From: CAZBQJ01 sp964494085 | GTDB taxonomy: Bacteria; Patescibacteriota; Gracilibacteria; UBA1369 | DNA: 64,000 nt | Reading direction: 5' to 3' | NCBI GenBank assembly: GCA_964494085.1 | Contig: CAZBQJ010000004.1 | Coordinates: 127,042 to 191,041 of the forward strand | Part shown: positions 20,501 through 26,556 of the stretch, in pieces | Position numbering within the stretch: the stretch's first letter is position 1 | Layout: every line of letters begins with the position of its first letter | The notes under the pieces: generated by a model | Database searches by the model: none | The model's input: the letters and a program-made list of their open reading frames with translations, nothing else | What the model was told of the DNA's origin: nothing | Made by a program: the position numbers and the translations under genes

Positions 20501-23035
20501 CCCTATAAGGATTTGAATGATCGTGAAGTAATGCTCAATGTGGTAGATGAGTCGGGCAATACCGGTAAACAGAAAATTACTATTCATATTTATGTGCCTG
20601 CCATTACTTTGGAGGAAAGTTCGACCAACTTAAAGATTGCCAAGAATGGTGATGGTGGTACGGTAAGTGGAAGTCTCGACCCGGCTGAATCAAATGAACC
20701 GATCTCCTTGTTACGCGATCGAGATGGGGTAAAGTCCTCCATAGTCACCAGGTCGGCCGACAGTAATGGTAAATATTATAGCGATGACCAAGGTAATTTT
20801 TCGGTTAATGACCTAAACCTGAAAGACACAGTTATCATCAAAAACGCTAAAGGTGAAATAGTGGCTGAAATAGATCCAAAGACAGGTAGGATTATTCTCA
20901 AAGACCCCTCTTACTCGATTGAAGCTTTGCCTGCCGAAGAGCCGGTATTACCCACTCGCGTAGTGGTCAAAGATCCCGGCGGACAGATTATAACCACTTT
21001 ATTTATCGTGTCCGACGCCAACACCGATGTGACTGTCGATGGCCCGGAAGTTCCTTATACGCAAACTTCAGTTCCTTTGTTCAAAGGCGTTCATTTGAAA
21101 AATTTATTGAGTGGAGCTGAAGCCACTGATTTTGAAATCAAAACTATTCCTGGCGATGCAGCCAAATTTGCCGGAGGCGTAGAAATGATTGAAAAATCTA
21201 CCCTGAAGAGAGTGATGGTACTTGATCCTGGTGGTAATTTTTATATTTATGACCCTCGAATCAAGCTGCTCCTAAAATCCACTGCAGATCTGAAAGAACC
21301 AATGATTTTCCAGGTTATGCTGCAAAATGCCGATAGCAGTGTGAAGGAAATCGCCGAATTTTATGTTTCCTTTACCAGCAAAAACCCTATTACCATACTT
21401 GACCCTAACCAATTCAAGTTGTTTGTGGGAGCGCCCAATCTACATGGGCCGAAATTTGATACCGATAAGGATGGAATGCCGGATATTTGGGAAATGCAGT
21501 ATGCGCTTGATTATAATGATCCGGCAGATGCCAAAGAAGACCCGGATAAAGACGGACTGACCAATCTGGACGAATATCGGGCCGGAACCAATCCTTTGAT
21601 CGCAGATACTGATGGAGATGGTTATCCCGATGGTTTAGAAAAGATTTTAGGTAAAGACCCGACCACTAAACTGGTTTCGCCTTTTGCCGATGTAGATGAA
21701 AACAATCCTTACTATGAAAGTATTCTGAATTTTTATGCCAGAGGGATTTTGGCCGGCATCCCAGCTGGTAATCAGTTGAAGTTTGGCTTTGATCAGCCGA
21801 TTAATCGTGCGGAATATGCGAAGGTAATGCTGGATACTTTCTGTATTGTACCTAGACCGGAGGCTTATTTGGCCCCAGGGGTCTTTACTGACATTCCTTA
21901 TTTGGCCGGTCAGCTGCCGTGGTATTATCCCGCTACCAAAGAAGCCTACTTCCAAGGATTTATTACCGGTTATAAAGGCCAGATTGACAAGCTGACCGGC
22001 CGTACTCCATTTGCACCGGAAGCAACTATTACCAAAGCTGAAGCAGTAAAGATTATTTTGGAAGCATTGGAAAGAGAGGGTGTGATCAGCCTGGCCAAGC
22101 TACCTTTGACCGAACCTTATTACCTGCCCTACATGGCTATGGCGCAGAATCTGGAACCATATGTAGTGAAAGGTATGACAATTCAGAATAATTATATTTT
22201 GACTGCCGAAGAAGCCGCAGATCCGGAAGGAAACCTCAACCGGGGAGAATTTATCAAGTTGGCTGACCGCGTTTTGACGGCTTATGATTGTTCTCTCTTT
22301 GACACTGACGGTGATGGTATGCCGGATTTCTGGGAGAATCGAAACCGGCTCAAATACCTGGATCCGAGTGATGCTGATTTAGATCCGGATGGAGACAGAT
22401 TGACGAATTTACAAGAGTACAAATATGGAACTGATCCGCATAACCCGGATACAGATGGCGGCGGTGTCCCGGATGGAGTAGAAGTATTGGACAGACAAAC
22501 CAATCCGCTTGACCCAAAAGATGACTATTTGGACACTGATGGAGATGGTCTTTCTGACTATGATGAAATTAATAAATACAAAACTGACCCGAATCTTTAT
22601 GACACGGACGGAGGTGGAGTAAGTGATGGTGAGGAAGTTTTGAAAAACGGAACCAATCCATTGAATCCACTCGACGATAAAGATAGTGATGGTGATGGTT
22701 TGGGAGACAAAGAAGAAACTGATATTTATAAAACTGACCCCTATAATCCGGATACGGATGGTGGAGGAATAGACGATGGCGTAGAAGTATACCGGGGTAC
22801 CGATCCTCTCGACCCGGCCGATGATCTGATTGATCCGCGAAAGGACTTGGGACCGGGTGTATATGTGATACCGGCTCCTTGCACGAGTTGTCCATGCCCC
22901 TCGGCGATTGATCATACAGCCGACTTGATTGCCGGAGACAAAATCCTGGCGGTTATATCAAATAAAGATAATTCTCAAATCTTTAGTCAGAGTAATTTGG
23001 TGCAAATCGTTGTAGTAGAAGAAAAAGCTGAATAA
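5576..23035 (+). CDS. giant exported surface protein with SLH, Ca-binding and Ig-like modules (5,819 aa)
   Basis: Predicted cell-surface or S-layer-associated protein. An N-terminal basic and hydrophobic signal ends near residue 48 (PSALA). After it come: an alpha/beta region (about 65-330) faintly like a peptidase C25 fold, which is low confidence; three acidic DxDGDG clusters (about 360-420, 486-545, 622-655), probably calcium-binding; Ig/invasin-like beta domains (about 1505-1640 and 2340-2690); thrombospondin-3-like repeats around a first SLH triplet (about 1905-2290); FG-GAP-like repeats (about 3155-3300); a DUF11-like domain (about 3365-3475); a Pro/Leu-rich stretch (about 4115-4185); a PKD-like region (about 4919-5010); and a second SLH triplet with TSP3 repeats (about 5295-5750). 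There is no LPXTG motif. SLH domains suggest anchoring to wall polymers. The frame is unbroken over 17.4 kb. Four secreted-protein genes follow at once. Binding partner and function are unknown. Confidence 0.9.
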   Translation: MGQNKIPIWLRLLFRRRNISVLLHWKRMLSSVLLGVFCFQLWAPSALAYFAFVDVAKAEVFGGSVAAAVSSVFGKTGEVLQKFSTKSEAINYQASAANKTQFDLVAILVDEEIANNSGQYEGLTNSHNPSVPNTPDQTYRKLTDQTLMGRIERYAKDIQGINKVIDPQPFLKTVIIKVKRDEPTENIASSLEKLYREGDGATNETNHLKGIVIVGEVPLPVVNKNDNRFVSLFPYTDFEDPYYIYDAQSKDFRINPANRKQGAEVWHGVIVPPADGEDGNKLLAEYFDKNHLYKIGEPEYKDFDKKLFYSDMNKEYQLLGAEGLPAYYQYLKYWEDISYFRFNKTWAKKLYNESSGAGQDQGDKMDNDGDGKIDEDPANGYDDDGDGEDGSPLFGLNNGVDDDGDGVIDNDEEGVWGFCHPVPATGKTHLENCKTPGKPYKTGDFYNTVPGSIYKIKDGINNNPETNQLIDEGIGEDPGDATIGIDNDRDGRIDEDTSADNDADGDKRADEDGPGDSNGDGCPGDCGVDENNDSIDGDGDGWPDGYEKEYGSLILTPLEVGDLIDAVANGNSKKVFASKKISTDPKDPFSFPIIVMLIPPLPPIIFPRFLPWPDPEEWVDNSVAADDDEDGLVDEDGTADNDNDQDGSFDEDPGDALGTNAKGDGSGIFDNLPDIRSKDIILAFFKNYNELFDRFYADLNTWTGYTGRWDPSYKAADGSSKTDLVSFPYLIAAKDGFTMVYLKAVNDAIERKVDDYVQKLQYDIRMVRGATLSGYVVLPDDNGVFPVDSHITFNSINFINFGYRNDGFFAGIGPLLVALAPLLPAFVEQKKKEFLDAIKGPVGISTPIYINGKPIESINNIQQCSLYRGSEGVENSQMVIGNSVYDPTSNQNTELPPQMPKEWNLFPKEMLTGEDGNDYEGLYWWWNNDDASPMVKWLKKQRVLNASFAGCFSENTIHPERCYAGLATRYIFSLGGTKQVTGIPESAVSHQACFDLKEKNGYDAFSLDAAIYLSAIGSNQTEEAKKKFESIRPDQASAYRAPRDIKLMDFFDNRPKFYEITPGVTNVITTVMTQAAQVSPKLTGFSINFEDVLKSYMAGNRVDDNGNGIVDEAAEANIQFFPINSSNHQPNWLQVGEQLLQTARTNESASDPKAKPLKFGNTIIPGTKEVSIKVTPIFGQTISSLVLHKEPTIDTLEAQTYELKRDAQGNFIVDSTLTDKEKRTLGQYETVTKTAPDGSIVKNETRYTLSMPIDSPRYASFRDWQGNYQKIVYPNAFKAKDAADLKQQLANLENQLKAIQVNPVYAGLGPSTVDGYLTGVIEPSLKNDVINTTLDAISVVAEKKLDDALQWRDMDIDQKHEYSVDKYWGSAYTPYTPLSESKNGYEVLYLNSAGQADALSMKFNKDIPPKPPEPKVEKVDCSKEKYWTYAACKNTAPSTPPPGGSGSSTQADEDNSVIIFAWFGELKKWAEETADIVNGKGSVTSCPVDGFTDIPDDPGADQPYQPQVMIKMPIDLDGNGAPDDSDKTVSLSIALENKGKTVLKAGTGDLVNVIVQALDKDGKLNNVENNNQVKLNIKNVSGTGEIATVVGQDTLTFASGKATFPVTGGDVGGTVALQAQLVKKTTIKSGSIALTVSLEAIKLIAYRRYNSYQFTQGAAAGYLIFDGNGKAIAEVDPQSGYINILNDKYELGVLPANGFKPLRQTVVSKEDGTVMAILYFVVGGDQVITIDAPGIDYAKSYQELSGVHIKDLSASDTISLQTISDDPAMKGNVLLVDSKVSENKGRVGLLDKKGNLFTSLKMQVKAGPNNGPVVFVVDGDNGGPAFELYLGAKFEMVKVLPYEQIKGFFASLPGALLLKQIAETHSGWVSLANLTKLKTVHAAPAPEAAATTSPAEAGTTSIGIPDTDQDGLNDLEEIIIGTKVDNPDTNGDGITDLDSLNQGIDPRVAGSKPLFSDIKPGDAGFIEIVKLFRRGIFVADQNGQVRPKDNITREEFIKLDLGGICIICDRFAESVKTSVWKVYAQNPFPDLDIGNDYKYCVAEGKNRGIISGYKAFQNIGYYVPKANISRAEATKVILETARQQVESFPDFVVDENLTGKPWYYNYVLTAQKEGIYPKGKFLALDSLSPDQFQTYFGNEIVQANSGLPGGISNSQFLLWMEQLITRGEFAIMVSRFVDKYNCQNNDSDGDGIPDNFEKYIYGTNPNDADTDHGGVNDGVEILRGSDPLDPSDDFPKAPGPDLNADPDDDGLITGKEMAIGTDPFNPDTDGGGVKDGLEVLIGIDPLDQGDDKDYGKGSGLEEKDSSGAAVDGAYVSGIEIGPKTIYNLPDDNVIDQSQINTEETDRVPADGESILYIKASLYDAEGNLRSTDNSSVVRFGFKNPDDDDFATLNPLNVKVKGGQAETTLTAKTKTGLPVIIASVDGELIPTDEQLIEVYALEPATATLEAVSPIIPSGGKSATALKAIFRDKNGNLANSGNYKATFTVEALGDGQAQAVLDNSQDELKDKDGLQMSSVTGEYNLSLKSGLDPEKVKVKVIYQGDTAEINDNINDLTAQLLNLGAQIFKPAEVSGEADVETRNDLLIYLKANKPELKSDGQDLVSVQAKVTDGQGKTLDGFKGKINLKLLNAKMGSLIGPDGTEQSSITMPLAAGEVAFKVKSSLKAGEVKVLASVEGLPMATLNLLSYAYAPTQIVLESKDLEIDADPGQVYTATAKLYDNAGNFVNRDNATQLSFSIDPETAKFGSLISAPVINVTNGEASVSYKTGTLTGPIRLRVKSKDLLDGTLEVNAVHRFNGKEFRDMKPKFLYGNLLGAAYGEVTKNDYFGGWFIFSGKVESAASLITDPKPKLRLAEVLTTGKINLTGDGDLEIKLIPTGAENGFVKQLVTDNEVEKDVLEVTMIPKPQSQAKVVNSLEEADRSAETVNVVNLDPGNEKYSFDNDGEAVTILRDGQLIANIGRDAKIKLLSPLADIAADDEDVSSEIAWTISDSGNQIATIVISAGDLGDVQLLDEKTPVPSTPGIYLRRLSTLPARSFVQSFSGNSTAASRGYYYTDDSKELDKSKAPGLAYLSLESADTENGVGLRGENKNILLFSGGNSVGEANLPYASDAGVVLGDPTVRLDNKTDPTSGEKFYSGTGFTKDLGKLIYAGDKPIKDISTIDYDNDGDKDLLISYENGEIRLIENINKGKEYRDRGMFLNFPTGILSATVMDINDDGWEDLIVATADSCKVGEVCVDAYLNDHSNFTRKNLGLLGYTAKNKVYMIKSADMNQDSYPDLVVSDDTGTIKVFYTKFGQIEKQGQIVGNLGVKINQTNNLKEEVFAFYDGMAGKPIGSANKDYEEIVLRGKNSSEDKKLTFKSLAADANLGVSSVKNAKDMTEPFNVLAEGDQLEYTIKLVNSGNNALKNLIIGDIAPETVDLDRSSIKCIDCKDPISLIETGQSLRPYLIVGIDLPGKTSRTITYNVRVSKLPKVKIVIGQNLSPDYPVKDGYPDIAATPDDNPTGKVVYFYSVNKDNVTNRINYAQFVTPDPNIGLTKGYTQPKDNVGNPVGLDLDLFEQKGSDGIPVAVKHYMDYGSFPGLSLSDVVGGATTSTDSSGDTISELPGIGAAYDGLSAGLDDVAGALDSAIGALTCSGGCIPMPINYAFLAPGPINVMGIPSGVDPGVPIFAWGVPAIIPIWPPFPYQTSLGGRIYVAPTLTAKVAMSVCLGPYWIGFGPVPGNCFTFVIPIDPLAGLCDAIAGAIEGTLSNAQTAITDGANSIGLSTDGSLASTPTQDGKNYTGGFESADSLGSYGFKVNAHTNIRIPSFPSVLTTWLDNQTTEIIDKLTDLPDLYILLPDIISPFKPTPKVKSQTVSPKGLRWVLTEINRIPIISIEPKEVLIMVPSLTPGEIDRFINDAKQWVEDEKAEGQRILGIWRCGPFKETVPDPNGGTDADGKPKTVVGYVDSDGTVVYGTRPYNTICDMFTADMSKLIESVEKNIDVLNSYKEFPRQVLAWRNYLTKYVTQIICYVDAIVQFFIGNLAKWLDQATGWVDAVATIVETIATWKLLLDLVIDYQASCDMCTSSRFSLLELILKLFMFIPSPPIIPFPKLPDIYLDFSQIQFGIKILFPDIKFRPLPIVLPKLPRLVLPDLPLFKITLPAIPILPELPTLPELPDLPPLTLPALPNLPPPPKIPELPGAIQATISILKKIFLILCLIKKGFIPTSEMVLKTTIEHMTERGLDPLLPFDLGLALQWPEISYNFVERVVVTLKVNLQPDFSVVYDVVQNAANKLNSLTTNFTDAANAFTNAVQAVADSTADKVNNAPEGLLNYLPKTNQINPTMAPVDPHASIADILNNNPAIAREFRAINPQLADQIGALATVSKELEVTRQKFIAMEEKDFQDIHLIAGTITIRPTDPLANRPIEELENFDLNNALATLGPEFQETKKLVGLRQNLLAYLQESKAIDNQARGTTDLSKFASLMAKAPTVGDVLIKSGYSSSGTMYAQGTMLADQKKLYAANPSLNDIVNSSGLPPNMQNKTVAKGMFIYNQALKQNEKLIAYEDELSLPTTMNFVDADKDSDKDLIYSFGSNIYFKQNYQKTANIGKFYGALPKYYNLEDLVPAGPSVSGFGSSFSGNKTLDLKWNKASSPKLTGYEVIIGKRLGGVSYKGVINDLNGDGLQKYVYLNDIASTGSISTNSVLQPAADSYDFPASQLYELVASAITGEVDFDGPKQQIIPAGSNRIKVVGGIQIYASQDTVLKVWLDGIQKADKKMAAHELITMSKNFGADLEIQVSSGAITLITADQIVENQKLVEGSKVELNTKYRSVNQGSALIKLPKNAYTRVDAGQSMEIQVLSNPDQPATTLQLDNGFYYAVIRSFDQTGFRSLISESTLLWPNICSDRQEPMPVAGPSEREVAIFKALSIDASKSFDTFGKVVSYYIDTDLETDSDGDGDKTNDKNLGHDLNSAVDSDGDGTTYNDLDDPKLFVGPYKDLNDREVMLNVVDESGNTGKQKITIHIYVPAITLEESSTNLKIAKNGDGGTVSGSLDPAESNEPISLLRDRDGVKSSIVTRSADSNGKYYSDDQGNFSVNDLNLKDTVIIKNAKGEIVAEIDPKTGRIILKDPSYSIEALPAEEPVLPTRVVVKDPGGQIITTLFIVSDANTDVTVDGPEVPYTQTSVPLFKGVHLKNLLSGAEATDFEIKTIPGDAAKFAGGVEMIEKSTLKRVMVLDPGGNFYIYDPRIKLLLKSTADLKEPMIFQVMLQNADSSVKEIAEFYVSFTSKNPITILDPNQFKLFVGAPNLHGPKFDTDKDGMPDIWEMQYALDYNDPADAKEDPDKDGLTNLDEYRAGTNPLIADTDGDGYPDGLEKILGKDPTTKLVSPFADVDENNPYYESILNFYARGILAGIPAGNQLKFGFDQPINRAEYAKVMLDTFCIVPRPEAYLAPGVFTDIPYLAGQLPWYYPATKEAYFQGFITGYKGQIDKLTGRTPFAPEATITKAEAVKIILEALEREGVISLAKLPLTEPYYLPYMAMAQNLEPYVVKGMTIQNNYILTAEEAADPEGNLNRGEFIKLADRVLTAYDCSLFDTDGDGMPDFWENRNRLKYLDPSDADLDPDGDRLTNLQEYKYGTDPHNPDTDGGGVPDGVEVLDRQTNPLDPKDDYLDTDGDGLSDYDEINKYKTDPNLYDTDGGGVSDGEEVLKNGTNPLNPLDDKDSDGDGLGDKEETDIYKTDPYNPDTDGGGIDDGVEVYRGTDPLDPADDLIDPRKDLGPGVYVIPAPCTSCPCPSAIDHTADLIAGDKILAVISNKDNSQIFSQSNLVQIVVVEEKAE
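10540..12450 (+). repeat. first copy of duplicated beta/TSP3/SLH module inside the giant gene
   Basis: This module encodes about residues 1656-2292: a beta-rich domain (with GKAIAEVDPQSGYINIL), TSP3 repeats, three SLH domains and more TSP3 repeats. The same order and recognisable sequence recur at about 20790-22830. Confidence 0.7.
20790..22830 (+). repeat. second copy of duplicated beta/TSP3/SLH module inside the giant gene
   Basis: This module encodes about residues 5072-5752. GEIVAEIDPKTGRIIL and GVHLKNLLSG match GKAIAEVDPQSGYINIL and GVHIKDLSAS of the first copy. TSP3 and SLH repeats follow in the same order. Confidence 0.7.
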
Positions 23036-23047
23036 AAAGCCATTTTA

Positions 23048-23056
23048 TGGTAAAAT
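23048..23056 (+). promoter_or_regulatory. extended -10 element before the secreted-protein gene quartet
   Basis: TGG-TAAAAT ends 11 bases before the ATG at 23068, so a transcript from here would have a leader of only about 5 bases. No -35 box is seen. The quartet may also be read through from the giant gene. Confidence 0.4.
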
Positions 23057-23067
23057 AAGAAGATTAA

Positions 23068-23727
23068 ATGACTCATAAAAAACCCTACAATTCAAAAGTC
23101 TTTCACCCTTTGGCTATTACCGTAAGTCTGATAGTACTGCTTACTTTTGGGAATGCTTTGGGAATAGGCCATATCGGGACGGCCGCCAATGATACCGGCA
23201 CGGGTTCAAACGAGGTTATTACTCCCATAGAAGGAAATCGAGATATCACCAATTTACTCAGTTCGACAGAGTGCCAAGTTAAATTGACTACCTGGGGAGA
23301 TCCGGAGCTGGAGAATTATAAAATCTATCTGGAAAATACTTTTAGTAATAAAAGTAATACCAGTTCGCTGATGAAGTTGGGCATGGCCCGCTATGATAAA
23401 TTCAAAACCGATGTTCGCAACCAATTGGAAGTACTGATCGGTCGTCAAATCGATTTGGCTTCGGCATCGGGAGCCAGTAACAGTGCGCAGATAACTGGGC
23501 TGGCAGCCTGTGAGCAAATTGCCCGAGATTACATCGACAATGCCGGAAAATTGCTGCAAATGAGAGCGATCACGACGTCCGGTATAAAAAAGGCTTCGAT
23601 ATTTGTGGAGAAATACCAACAAATCAATACGAAACTGAGAGTTTTAAGTCAGGATTTCATGAAAATGACGGCGAATTTTACCGGATTTGAAGCGAAACTA
23701 CCTTGTTTTCTTAAAACCTGTGTCTAA
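23068..23727 (+). CDS. secreted helical protein with C-terminal cysteines (first of four)
   Basis: Not recognised as a known family. The 219-residue product has an N-terminal hydrophobic segment (about residues 13-32) consistent with a signal peptide or anchor. The body is mostly helical with two internal cysteines (about 70 and 151), and it ends in CFLKTCV. It starts 32 bases after the giant gene and overlaps the next ATG by one base (TAATG), so the block is translationally coupled. The four genes share signal peptides, helical C-terminal halves and near-terminal cysteines, which suggests a common extracellular assembly, perhaps accessory to the giant surface protein. That role is inference from context. 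Confidence 0.8.
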   Translation: MTHKKPYNSKVFHPLAITVSLIVLLTFGNALGIGHIGTAANDTGTGSNEVITPIEGNRDITNLLSSTECQVKLTTWGDPELENYKIYLENTFSNKSNTSSLMKLGMARYDKFKTDVRNQLEVLIGRQIDLASASGASNSAQITGLAACEQIARDYIDNAGKLLQMRAITTSGIKKASIFVEKYQQINTKLRVLSQDFMKMTANFTGFEAKLPCFLKTCV

Positions 23728-24734
23728 TGAGAAATAAAGCTCTTTACATGGCGGCGGGTTTACTGGGGATGATGGGACTTGTCATGTTGTTGGGGGCTGC
23801 TTCCGGGAAAGCTGAAGACAGTGGAGTTGCCGAGCCATACGATGCCAACAGCTTTGTAGATTATTTCTGTTTCGATGGAAAGTTGGGAGAGATGGATGTA
23901 GGGGACGTCATCAAAGAATATAAAAAGCAGACCAATGATTTTTTCAATCAAAAAATTGCGGCGACTATGAGTAATCCTCAGGAAGAGGTGCCCACTCCCG
24001 ATCTAGGTAAATATAAGGCTATGGGCAATGCTTTATGCACCTCCAGTGGCGCTGGAGATTTAACCTGTCAATCGATCGCCATATGTAACAGCACCAGAAC
24101 TGATGCCAAGATTAGTCCAGCCAATCATCCCTATTGTCTGGGGGTGACTTTACTGGGAGTGCCGCCATTCAAATATGACCACTATGATTATTCCAAGTTA
24201 AAAGCCCTCCCGCAGTTAAAATATAGTTATTTCTGTTTCAAGGCAGCTTTAGACAGAAAACGTGATGATATTTACGATAGCACGCCATTGGGTATCTTGG
24301 CCAAATGCGATAATGGTAGTGAATATGCTGATAATGATATTTGCCAACTAAAATCTAAACTGGACAGTGAAAAGGATCCAAACAAAAAGGCCAAGATCCA
24401 GGATGACTTGAATTATCAGATCAACCAAAGACGGTGGTGGTCGACCTCATACTTGGGTGCAGTGAGCAGTTTAACCGGAAATCTACTGGATTTGACTGAT
24501 TCCACGGCAAGTAAGATTAAATCTATTGACGCTGAAATTATCAAAGCGAAAACTGCCTTGGATCAGACTTTAGATGCTTATAGCCAATTGCGGACTTCCT
24601 GGCAAATGCATGTACGTTATATTGATATTTTCAATGAATTGGTCAAATATCGCGACCACCTGGTAGAGGTCCGTAAACAGACCGATGCTTTTTCGCTGAA
24701 ATTTATTGATGCCACAACCACCAAATGTTTATAA
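23727..24734 (+). CDS. secreted Cys-rich helical protein (second of four)
   Basis: Unrecognised 335-residue exported protein. The signal peptide is clear: a short basic start, a hydrophobic core at about residues 7-24, and a likely cleavage near GKAED. The middle contains about ten cysteines (including CTSS, CQSIAIC and CLG), which suggests disulfide bonding outside the cytoplasm. The C-terminal 100 residues are predicted coiled coil, and the protein ends in KCL. The ATG overlaps the preceding stop (TAATG) and the next likely start lies one base after this stop. No enzymatic motif is visible. Confidence 0.8.
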   Translation: MRNKALYMAAGLLGMMGLVMLLGAASGKAEDSGVAEPYDANSFVDYFCFDGKLGEMDVGDVIKEYKKQTNDFFNQKIAATMSNPQEEVPTPDLGKYKAMGNALCTSSGAGDLTCQSIAICNSTRTDAKISPANHPYCLGVTLLGVPPFKYDHYDYSKLKALPQLKYSYFCFKAALDRKRDDIYDSTPLGILAKCDNGSEYADNDICQLKSKLDSEKDPNKKAKIQDDLNYQINQRRWWSTSYLGAVSSLTGNLLDLTDSTASKIKSIDAEIIKAKTALDQTLDAYSQLRTSWQMHVRYIDIFNELVKYRDHLVEVRKQTDAFSLKFIDATTTKCL

Positions 24735-24735
24735 A

Positions 24736-26556
24736 ATGAAAAGACTCATTTATACAATTGGAATTCTGATGTTTCTGAGCGCACCGGTGCACCCCTGGAT
24801 CGGTTTCGCAGAAGATTCTGTAAGTCCCGATCCAGCTACTTGCGTGCCAAATGAAGACGTTACCTGCGCTGAAGCGATTCAGAACGCTTATGCTTTGAAA
24901 GACAGTGCTGAGAAAAATCTGGAATGGGGACAAAGCTTCGGTGAGACAGATCCGAAAAAAGTTGGTCAGAATCTCTATTTAATGGTTTACAAAAAGGCTT
25001 CTGGAGATACTCTCAGCGAGGCTATCATCGCCACAGCAAACCAATACGGTATTCCACCGGGAAAGATGTCCATGATACTAAGTGGTAACATTAAGCCGAT
25101 TTTAGAAAGAGCACCCTTGATGACTGTCGAGCGAGCTACGGATATCTATAATCAAATAATTAGAACTTATAATGATAAAAAGGAAAGTGCTGACCTGCAA
25201 GCTACAATTGAGGCCATGTTTGTTCCAAATGAAATGTTTTCTGATGGCGATTTGGACAATTCCGGATTCGATTTGATCAATGATTTGGATAACATTGAAA
25301 TTATTCTTTTCCAAAAAGCCGATGAGGTTTCATTTGGAGGTGATTATTCCGGTCCCGGTTCAGAAAAAGGAGGAGTAACGCCACCGACGCCACCGATTGG
25401 AGAGAATATTCCTGTGCCGATCGACCTGAATGGTCCTGGTGGCGGAGGGGGTGGAGACCAACCGGTTCCGGCCAAGCCTGAAGCGGCAAAACCTAATCTA
25501 AATAACCCTTTTCAACAAGCAGATGAGGATAAAGGTCCGGTTTTTGTTGGTGGAGTAAATCCCAATCAATGTTTTGCGACTCAAGACCTGGATCAGGCTT
25601 TGGATAACTTTTCCCAAGACGCTCAGACCAATAGTAAACTCAAAAGTCGATTTGATCCGGCCAAAGATTTGGCCAAGATTGATAAATCTCCAGGTTCGGC
25701 AAATAAAGGAAATTCCTCAGGACCGGCCGGTGGTTCAGGACTGAATGTACCGATACCGGGCGTCTCTGATGTAGCCCCTACTCCAAATGTCCCTGAAGCG
25801 CCGGCTGGGGATTATAGTCAGCCGGCGCTTTGTGATGACATAATTTGTTTAACTATAGAATTTATAGAAAAGCCTGTTACGCCGGGGTTCAATAAAACTG
25901 ATAATTGTATTCAATGCCATGTCCAATATATAAATGATGGCCTACGAAAAACTCTCAGTCATAATTTGATACCGGGGAAAGCCAGTGGGAATCTCGGTGA
26001 AAGTGGACTTTGCAAAAATTCCGCCGGAATATCATTGGGACGGATAGGAATGTCTGTGAATCTCAGTATTGTACCGATTGTCACCCCGGTGAAAAATGAT
26101 TTGATGAGTTTAGGTAATATTGGAGACGAATGGGATAAATACGCGTCCAAATATGGAGGTTGGAACTATGATGAAAAGAAGAAACGCGATTTGGTGTCCA
26201 AGGCTACAGGAAAGCCTGTCGATACCAGCCCGCTAATGAGTGATGTCGAACGAATGCTGGAGGTTCAGATTGCAAACTCCAATGACAATACGACAATTGG
26301 TCAAATAATGGCTCAGACAGCGGATGGTTATGATGCCAAAAAGGCCAGGGAAACCCAGGAACAATTGGTGGCCGAAGTAGCCAATGATGCCTATGGAGAA
26401 ATTGACACTTTGAGAGTATTGGATGAGCAAATGCAACAGATGAATCAATTCTTTGAAGGGTTTAAAAATCAAATACGGACTTTGAACGAAGATGTTCCCG
26501 GCCTCAATTCATCTAAAGCCTGTGTTAAATTACAAAATAAACAGCAATGTACCTGA
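24736..26556 (+). CDS. large secreted protein with disordered Pro/Gly linker (third of four)
   Basis: Unrecognised 606-residue exported protein. I place the start at 24736 rather than at the in-frame codon at 24706, because this ATG lies one base after the previous stop and begins directly with a signal peptide (MKRLIYTIGILMFLSAPVHP). A helical N-terminal domain (about 35-200) is followed by a Gly/Pro-rich linker (about 205-260), a second linker (about 310-360), and a domain carrying CIQCH near residue 390. The C-terminus is helical and ends in a C-x8-C pair two residues from the end. The stop overlaps the next ATG (TGATG). The CIQCH could be read as a c-type heme site, but nothing else supports a cytochrome. 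Confidence 0.8.
   Translation: MKRLIYTIGILMFLSAPVHPWIGFAEDSVSPDPATCVPNEDVTCAEAIQNAYALKDSAEKNLEWGQSFGETDPKKVGQNLYLMVYKKASGDTLSEAIIATANQYGIPPGKMSMILSGNIKPILERAPLMTVERATDIYNQIIRTYNDKKESADLQATIEAMFVPNEMFSDGDLDNSGFDLINDLDNIEIILFQKADEVSFGGDYSGPGSEKGGVTPPTPPIGENIPVPIDLNGPGGGGGGDQPVPAKPEAAKPNLNNPFQQADEDKGPVFVGGVNPNQCFATQDLDQALDNFSQDAQTNSKLKSRFDPAKDLAKIDKSPGSANKGNSSGPAGGSGLNVPIPGVSDVAPTPNVPEAPAGDYSQPALCDDIICLTIEFIEKPVTPGFNKTDNCIQCHVQYINDGLRKTLSHNLIPGKASGNLGESGLCKNSAGISLGRIGMSVNLSIVPIVTPVKNDLMSLGNIGDEWDKYASKYGGWNYDEKKKRDLVSKATGKPVDTSPLMSDVERMLEVQIANSNDNTTIGQIMAQTADGYDAKKARETQEQLVAEVANDAYGEIDTLRVLDEQMQQMNQFFEGFKNQIRTLNEDVPGLNSSKACVKLQNKQQCT

Noticed and set aside
22409..22915. 168-codon minus-strand ORF and similar minus frames near 6600-7500
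   Set aside because: Shadows of Asp/Gly-rich repeats in the giant gene; translations are rich in Ile, Val and His with no family features.
25900..25925. CIQCH as a c-type heme-binding site in the 606-aa secreted protein
   Set aside because: A single motif in a Cys-containing secreted protein without any other cytochrome feature or maturation genes. Disulfide bonding is more likely.
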